A DNA stretch of 64,000 nucleotides from Thalassospira sp. MCCC 1A01148 (lineage in GTDB: Bacteria; Pseudomonadota; Alphaproteobacteria; Rhodospirillales; Thalassospiraceae): contig NZ_LPVZ01000022.1 of the NCBI RefSeq assembly GCF_001613795.1, positions 186,001 to 250,000 of the forward strand, in the 5' to 3' direction. The position numbers and the translations under genes were made by a program. The first letter of the stretch is position 1. Each line of letters starts with the position of its first letter. This document shows positions 59,939 to 64,000 of this stretch, in pieces. Below the pieces are notes generated by a model that worked only from the letters and a program-made list of their open reading frames with translations, made no database searches and had not been told where the DNA came from.

Positions 59939-61867
59939 TCAGCATTTTGCCGGGCAGCTGGCGTCGTTCTTTTCCGGCGGCAGATTGATGCCCGGATTGC
60001 CGTCAAAGAAGCCCATCGGCATCAGCTTGAACCCGGTGGTGACACAGGGCTGAACCGGGAAGTCTTCCATGCGGACCTGATGGTGCAGGCCAAAGACATG
60101 CCACATAACCAGATCGGTATTCTGAAGCGCACGGTCCTTTTTGATGAAATCGGTAAGCCCGCCCCGGCCATCGGAATGGTTCATGAAATCACCAGCGGGG
60201 AAGCGTTCCTCCGGATCGTAGGCGGTGAACCAGACATGGTTTTCAATGAAGCTTGCGCGTTTGCCCGATGGATATTCCGGGTTGATAAACGGGGTGACGC
60301 AGTTGGTGGCATCAAGCTTATAGCCCACCGGACGGCCGGTTTTGCCAAGCTTGTTGGGGTTAACGACTTTCCAGTAGCGCTGCGAGGCCGGGTTGGTTCT
60401 GCGTGCCGCAGCCAGTTCGGATTCGAGCACAGTTTCCTTTTCAAAGAACGCGTTGCCATATGGATTTTCCGGTCCGGGTTCCTCGGCAAAAGTATTGCAT
60501 TCGACCGGACTGTTGCCATAGCCATCAATCGCCATATCAAGCCGCGCACACAGGATGTGCTGATGGATCTGACCGGCAACACCCGGTGAAACTTCAACGG
60601 CATATTTGCCGGGCTGACCGGGCAGGCAGGCAGCGGTGTTGATGATGCCGGTTGCCTTGACCTCAAATTCGATCATGCCGTCAAGGAACAGGTACCAGTA
60701 CAGCGCATATTCATAGTTGCCGACGGTACAGATGGTGGAAATCACCAGCTTGGCGTTGCGGCGGCTTTCGGTGCGTTCGGTGCGGAAATCCATATGTTTC
60801 CACAAAAGGCCAGCGTCCTCTTCGTGGATGCAGATGGCATTTTCAATCGTCCAGGGTTCGCCATTCATCGTATTGAGGGTCACATCAAGATACTTGATCA
60901 CACCAAGGCAGTCACAACCCAGTGTCAGGGAATTGGCCAGCTTGCCGATGCCATATTCACCGATATCAAAGACGTTTTTGCGATAATGGCCGTTATCGGG
61001 GCTGCCATAGGGCACGGTCATTTCAACGATGGAGGCACGATGGACAATCGGGCGGCCATTGAACTTGATGTCATGCAGGGTCAGCGATTCACGGGCGTTG
61101 AAACCGATCACCAGTTCCCAGTTGCGCCAGGTAATCTTGTTGCCATCCATCTTGAAGTTCACACCTTCGGGCTGAACAACATTGATCGGTTTGGCCTTGG
61201 GCTGGAATTCGTCCTCTTCGAAGAAATCGGCTTCGTAGTTCACTTCGGCCTCGGGGATGGGCGCGCCGCCGTAATCATCAACCCGAATGACTTCCTTGGA
61301 CAGCAAGTCGACAACCGCATTCAGGCCCTCGATCGGGTTGGCATAGAAGTTGGAATTTTCGCGTTTGCGCAGCCAGCAGAATACGTGGGCCAGATGGCGG
61401 CCTTCTTCGCCGGGCTTGCCGAAATTGCCCGCTGACCATGGATCGACGCAGACCATGGACATGTCGGTGATGCCGCGTTTTCTGCAGGCTTCGATGAAGG
61501 TCGGGTCGGAACAGACGATTTCCTCGATCTCGACAAACTGTTCAAGCTGGATCATCGGGCGTTTGCCCGGCAGTTCCTGGGCCGAGATGATCTTTTCAGC
61601 GTCCAGATCAAGAACAAGCTTGGTAACGCTGACCTTGGTGGAATCAAAGACGTTTACCCGTGCCTTTCGCGCAATCGGATCGCCGGGCTTGAAATCAGCA
61701 AGTTCGCTCTTTTCGGGTTCCATCAATTCGATGGTTTCAAACAGGGTATTGTCACCATAAGGCGGGTCTGCACGCACGATGTCGGCGACCTTGATGATTT
61801 CCTCGGCCGTAAGGGGCTGAAGCGGGTGGGTGACTTCGACCTTTTCACTGCTGCAACATTTATCCAT
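59939..61867 (-). CDS. primary-amine oxidase (copper/topaquinone)
   Basis: A 642-residue copper amine oxidase. The topaquinone precursor is Tyr385 in GNYEYALY (N-Y-E-Y), the catalytic base Asp301 in FDIGEYGIG, and copper ligands His435 and His437 in IHQHIL and the His of FGLHHQVRMEDFP near 596. It oxidises primary amines to aldehydes with hydrogen peroxide and ammonia. No signal peptide, so unlike E. coli TynA it should be cytoplasmic, as in Arthrobacter. Both ends are cysteine-rich (MDKCCSS and SCPAKC), which is unusual. ATG at 61867 has a gggag ribosome binding site. It is divergent from an AraC regulator. Confidence 0.94.
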   Translation of the reverse strand: MDKCCSSEKVEVTHPLQPLTAEEIIKVADIVRADPPYGDNTLFETIELMEPEKSELADFKPGDPIARKARVNVFDSTKVSVTKLVLDLDAEKIISAQELPGKRPMIQLEQFVEIEEIVCSDPTFIEACRKRGITDMSMVCVDPWSAGNFGKPGEEGRHLAHVFCWLRKRENSNFYANPIEGLNAVVDLLSKEVIRVDDYGGAPIPEAEVNYEADFFEEDEFQPKAKPINVVQPEGVNFKMDGNKITWRNWELVIGFNARESLTLHDIKFNGRPIVHRASIVEMTVPYGSPDNGHYRKNVFDIGEYGIGKLANSLTLGCDCLGVIKYLDVTLNTMNGEPWTIENAICIHEEDAGLLWKHMDFRTERTESRRNAKLVISTICTVGNYEYALYWYLFLDGMIEFEVKATGIINTAACLPGQPGKYAVEVSPGVAGQIHQHILCARLDMAIDGYGNSPVECNTFAEEPGPENPYGNAFFEKETVLESELAAARRTNPASQRYWKVVNPNKLGKTGRPVGYKLDATNCVTPFINPEYPSGKRASFIENHVWFTAYDPEERFPAGDFMNHSDGRGGLTDFIKKDRALQNTDLVMWHVFGLHHQVRMEDFPVQPCVTTGFKLMPMGFFDGNPGINLPPEKNDASCPAKC

Positions 61868-62221
61868 TCTTTTTCTCCCTGATGAAGGTGTCTGATCACG
61901 GGCCGGGGCGAACCAGCCGGGCACAGGTATTTGACAACCGCGTTGGTGGCGCGGAGGGGGGTGAATGGACGTTGTTCCCTAGACTTCAGGCAGATGCCGA
62001 AAAACGCGTTTGACCATCGGGGGATGTCGAATAAGCGCGATTTCCCTGATCGGCGGTTTTAATTTTTTCTATTTCCAAAACGCTAGCCAAAGTGCACGGG
62101 CCTGTATTTGACATTTGGTGCCAAAATGACCTGTGTGGCTGGCATCAGACGGGCAGGTGTCGTTCAATTGGCACATCAATTGAATGCATTGATGTGTAAC
62201 TGCCCATGGAATGGATAACCC
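61868..62221. other. amine oxidase / AraC divergent control region
   Basis: No gene in these 354 bases. It contains TTTGG-TG-CCAAA near 62112-62130 and the nested inverted repeats at 62163-62196, both candidate regulator sites for the two divergent genes. Confidence 0.5.
62163..62196. promoter_or_regulatory. nested inverted repeats upstream of the AraC gene
   Basis: TTCAATTG-N6-CAATTGAA (62163-62184) overlaps CACATCAAT-N7-ATTGATGTG (62172-62180 with 62188-62196). Both are perfect, share the central CAAT bases and so are mutually exclusive as hairpins. They end 25 bases before the AraC start codon. Confidence 0.55.
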
Positions 62222-63256
62222 ATGAAACGTGTTTCGGGTGCCATTGACCGTTCGGTTCTAAACAGCGTGATGGGAATGCTTGGTGAGTCCGGCATCGATC
62301 ATGTGGGGCTTTCTGCGCGTGCGGGTCTTGCCGGGGCGGGGCTCTTCATGTCGCCGCAATCAACGCCCTTGATGATATTTACCACGATGCTGGAGCTGGC
62401 CTCGGACGCGACAAACAATCCGGCATTGGGATTATTCCTTGGCGATACATGGGGTTATCGCGGTCTTGGCAAACATGCCGAGATGGTTTTGACCGCACCG
62501 ACCCTTGGTCACGGACTTGAAAAATTCGCGCGATTTTTCCCGACCCTTCAGGGCAGCACATCTTTTTCACTGTCGGTCGAGGATGGTCAGGCAAAGCTTT
62601 CTTATCGTATTGCCGAGCATGCCGTACGTACCCGAACGCAGGATGCGATATTCAGCGAAGCGTCATTTCACTCGCTGTTATCAGCAGCACTGGGCGATGG
62701 TTGGCAGCCCAACTGCATTGATTTTGAACACCGAAATGACCGTGGATTAGGCATTTTTCAGAATCATTTCAAATGTCCGGTGCGTCTGGGTCAGCGCGAA
62801 AACGCCCTTTTCCTGCCAGCGCATCTTTTAAACAAACCGATGAAAAACGCCGACCCGGAGCGTCATTGGCAACTGGTCAATGAATTCCAAACCCGCGCCG
62901 AACGCCTGAAACAGAATGTCGATCTGCCAACCGCGACCAAGGCGTGGATTGTGGCAACCCTTTGCCGTCATCGTCAGATTGATGTCCATGACGCGGCCGA
63001 TGAGTTTTCCATGAGTCTGCGCAGTTTCCAGCGCGAACTTGATCAGGAAGGCACGAGTTTTCGCAAGATTCGTGAAGAGGTGCGCGGTGGTATTGCCAGT
63101 GACATGCTGCGTCTGACCGAACTTCCGATCCCCGATATCGCCGAACATTTGGGATATAGCGAACTGTCAGCATTCAGTCGCGGCTTCAAGGCGATGACAG
63201 GGACATCGCCGGGACAATTCAGACGGCAGCTTTCGGATGCCACTTCTCATGCATAG
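62222..63256 (+). CDS. AraC-family transcriptional regulator (OruR/ArgR-like plan)
   Basis: A 344-residue AraC regulator with an arabinose-binding-like type 1 N-terminal domain (PLMIFTTMLELASDATNNPA, LGLFLGDTWGYRGLGKHAEM) and a C-terminal HTH pair (VHDAADEFSMSLRSFQRELD and IPDIAEHLGYSELSAFSRGF, then MTGTSPGQFRR). Regulators with this plan respond to amino acids or amines, such as OruR. Being divergent from the amine oxidase, it probably activates it in response to an amine substrate (inference). Confidence 0.9.
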   Translation: MKRVSGAIDRSVLNSVMGMLGESGIDHVGLSARAGLAGAGLFMSPQSTPLMIFTTMLELASDATNNPALGLFLGDTWGYRGLGKHAEMVLTAPTLGHGLEKFARFFPTLQGSTSFSLSVEDGQAKLSYRIAEHAVRTRTQDAIFSEASFHSLLSAALGDGWQPNCIDFEHRNDRGLGIFQNHFKCPVRLGQRENALFLPAHLLNKPMKNADPERHWQLVNEFQTRAERLKQNVDLPTATKAWIVATLCRHRQIDVHDAADEFSMSLRSFQRELDQEGTSFRKIREEVRGGIASDMLRLTELPIPDIAEHLGYSELSAFSRGFKAMTGTSPGQFRRQLSDATSHA

Positions 63257-63274
63257 TCCGAGAAACCAAGCTTT

Positions 63275-63565
63275 CTAGATATTGGCGAGAATTGGATCTT
63301 CGCGTCCCAGGATGCGGGCGATCACCGTGCCATTATTATCGGATCGATAATAGATTGTGTTTGAACCAAACACGCAGCGCCGATAGCCGGGGCGTATGGC
63401 GTCTATTGCCTGATATATTGATGGAGCCTGCGCGATGCTGTCGAACTTATCGAACAGGGCATCGAAATAGATATCAGCCTGTTTCTGGCCGAAGGTTTCA
63501 ATGCCATAGCGATAGATCCGTTTGATATCGTCTTCTGCGCGTTTGCTGAGACGATAGGACGGCAT
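63275..63565 (-). CDS. parE: ParE/RelE-superfamily toxin
   Basis: A 96-residue toxin of type II toxin-antitoxin systems; not to be confused with topoisomerase ParE. The fold start YRLSKRAEDDIKRIYRYGIE, the GQKQADIYFDALFDKFDSIA helices, and the C-terminal YRRCVFGSNTIYYRSD and VIARILGRED strands are typical of ParE, which poisons gyrase. Its start overlaps the antitoxin stop by one base (TGATG), so synthesis is coupled. Monocistronic otherwise, at the edge of the amine oxidase region. Confidence 0.9.
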   Translation of the reverse strand: MPSYRLSKRAEDDIKRIYRYGIETFGQKQADIYFDALFDKFDSIAQAPSIYQAIDAIRPGYRRCVFGSNTIYYRSDNNGTVIARILGREDPILANI

Positions 63566-63801
63566 CAGGCAATTTCCGCTTTGACAGCGCTACGGATATC
63601 TTCCTTGGTCACGTTGGAAAGACCGCTTTCTTCTGCTTCGATCAAAGCACCGCGAATGCGTTCGATTTCGGCCATGCGTTGCTGTTTCTCGCGCAGGGCT
63701 TCGCGGACGATTTCGCTATCAGACGCGTACTGACCAGTCGCAAGCTGGGTTTGAATCCATGCTTCCTGCGTTTCAGTCACTGTGATGCTTTTCTTGATCA
63801 T
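63565..63801 (-). CDS. parD: ParD-type antitoxin
   Basis: A 78-residue antitoxin: ribbon-helix-helix DNA-binding N-terminus (KSITVTETQEAWIQTQLATG, then SDSEIVREALREKQQ) and an acidic C-terminal toxin-binding helix (IRGALIEAEESGLSN). ATG at 63801 has a ggggag ribosome binding site; the open frame to 63819 adds six residues without support. It binds the downstream ParE toxin and represses its own promoter (family knowledge). Confidence 0.88.
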   Translation of the reverse strand: MIKKSITVTETQEAWIQTQLATGQYASDSEIVREALREKQQRMAEIERIRGALIEAEESGLSNVTKEDIRSAVKAEIA

Positions 63802-63919
63802 CGGGTCATCTCCCCGCACGTGTGTTCCTACTTTATCCTACCACGGGCGACCTTTGCGGCGCAATTGGCGGAATATAGCGGAAGCATTTTGTCGCGCGGG
63901 CAGGTTTGGTGGCAGATTT

Positions 63920-64000
63920 CTACCAGCTTTCCTTGGCAACGCGGATGAAGTTTTGGCCCATGATTTTATCGACGTCATCGGCTGAATAACCGGTCGAAAT
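63920..64000 (-). CDS. M19 membrane dipeptidase, C-terminal fragment (continues beyond window)
   Basis: The minus strand at the window edge encodes 26 residues and a TAG stop: ISTGYSADDVDKIMGQNFIR followed by VAKESW. This matches the C-terminal helix of renal-dipeptidase-like (peptidase M19) enzymes, typically GYSEEDIxKILGGNFLR. The rest, including the metal ligands, lies outside. It is a zinc dipeptidase candidate; confidence is limited by length. Confidence 0.65.
   Translation of the reverse strand: MSTGYSADDVDKIMGQNFIRVAKESW

Overview
The window looks like an alphaproteobacterial chromosome, most likely Rhodospirillales and close to Thalassospira. This is inference from gene content and style: an NDUFA12-type complex I accessory subunit beside mlaD and a DUF2155 gene, a class II (B12-dependent) ribonucleotide reductase, two-domain YdiJ, and fairly GC-rich coding sequence with long antisense shadow frames. 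No rRNA, tRNA or CRISPR array was seen. One short accessory insertion is clear and a second accessory stretch is likely.

Layout. 1-1352: two overlapping, AT-richer genes (a GNAT/PUA-like protein cut by the window edge and an ASCH-type protein) that look acquired. 1491-9233: housekeeping and metabolism (Dabb protein, YdiJ-type D-2-hydroxyacid dehydrogenase with a small membrane protein, LysR regulator, patatin lipase, maltose acetyltransferase, glycine-zipper lipoprotein). 9422-12636: a cytochrome b561-like protein and a PepSY protein divergent from a two-component system whose sensor carries an EF-hand-like acidic loop. 12873-18639: a LacI-regulated ABC importer ending in a GpdQ-type phosphodiesterase, probably a phosphodiester scavenging operon. 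18655-23876: UbiH-type hydroxylase, SMR pump, NAD-dependent epimerase, RidA, an EamA transporter behind a possible attenuator, and a TetR regulator.

23888-25786 is the most striking region. A single gene encoding a predicted PD-(D/E)XK nuclease fused to a SIR2 domain lies between two near-identical copies of the 3' end of yjbQ. The left copy is frameshifted and the right copy is the working gene end. This is the footprint of an insertion at a gene 3' end that restored the gene, and the cargo looks like a one-gene antiphage system.

26313-29825 is a copper-handling operon (small Cys/His protein, cupredoxin, CopA-type multicopper oxidase with an apparent frameshift, CopB). 29882-37036 holds an extradiol dioxygenase, an AraC regulator, a cysteine-hydrolase homologue with Ser in place of Cys, and nrdJ. 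A 939-base gene-free stretch upstream of nrdJ carries a pair of NrdR-like boxes and a terminator-capped, hairpin-rich segment that may be a small RNA. 37976-41973: NDUFA12, mlaD, a small protein and DUF2155, then a YceI/cytochrome b561/YceI operon. 42066-45721: two tandem paralogous chemoreceptors of identical length. 46037-58665: esterase, MATE pump, Lrp, GNAT, Rrf2, DEAD-box helicase, isochorismatase, alpha/beta hydrolase, glutaminase, topoisomerase IV subunit B and acyl-CoA thioesterase. 58707-64000: periplasmic protein, TauE/SafE-like membrane protein, copper amine oxidase with a divergent AraC regulator, a ParDE-type toxin-antitoxin pair, and the C-terminus of an M19 dipeptidase.
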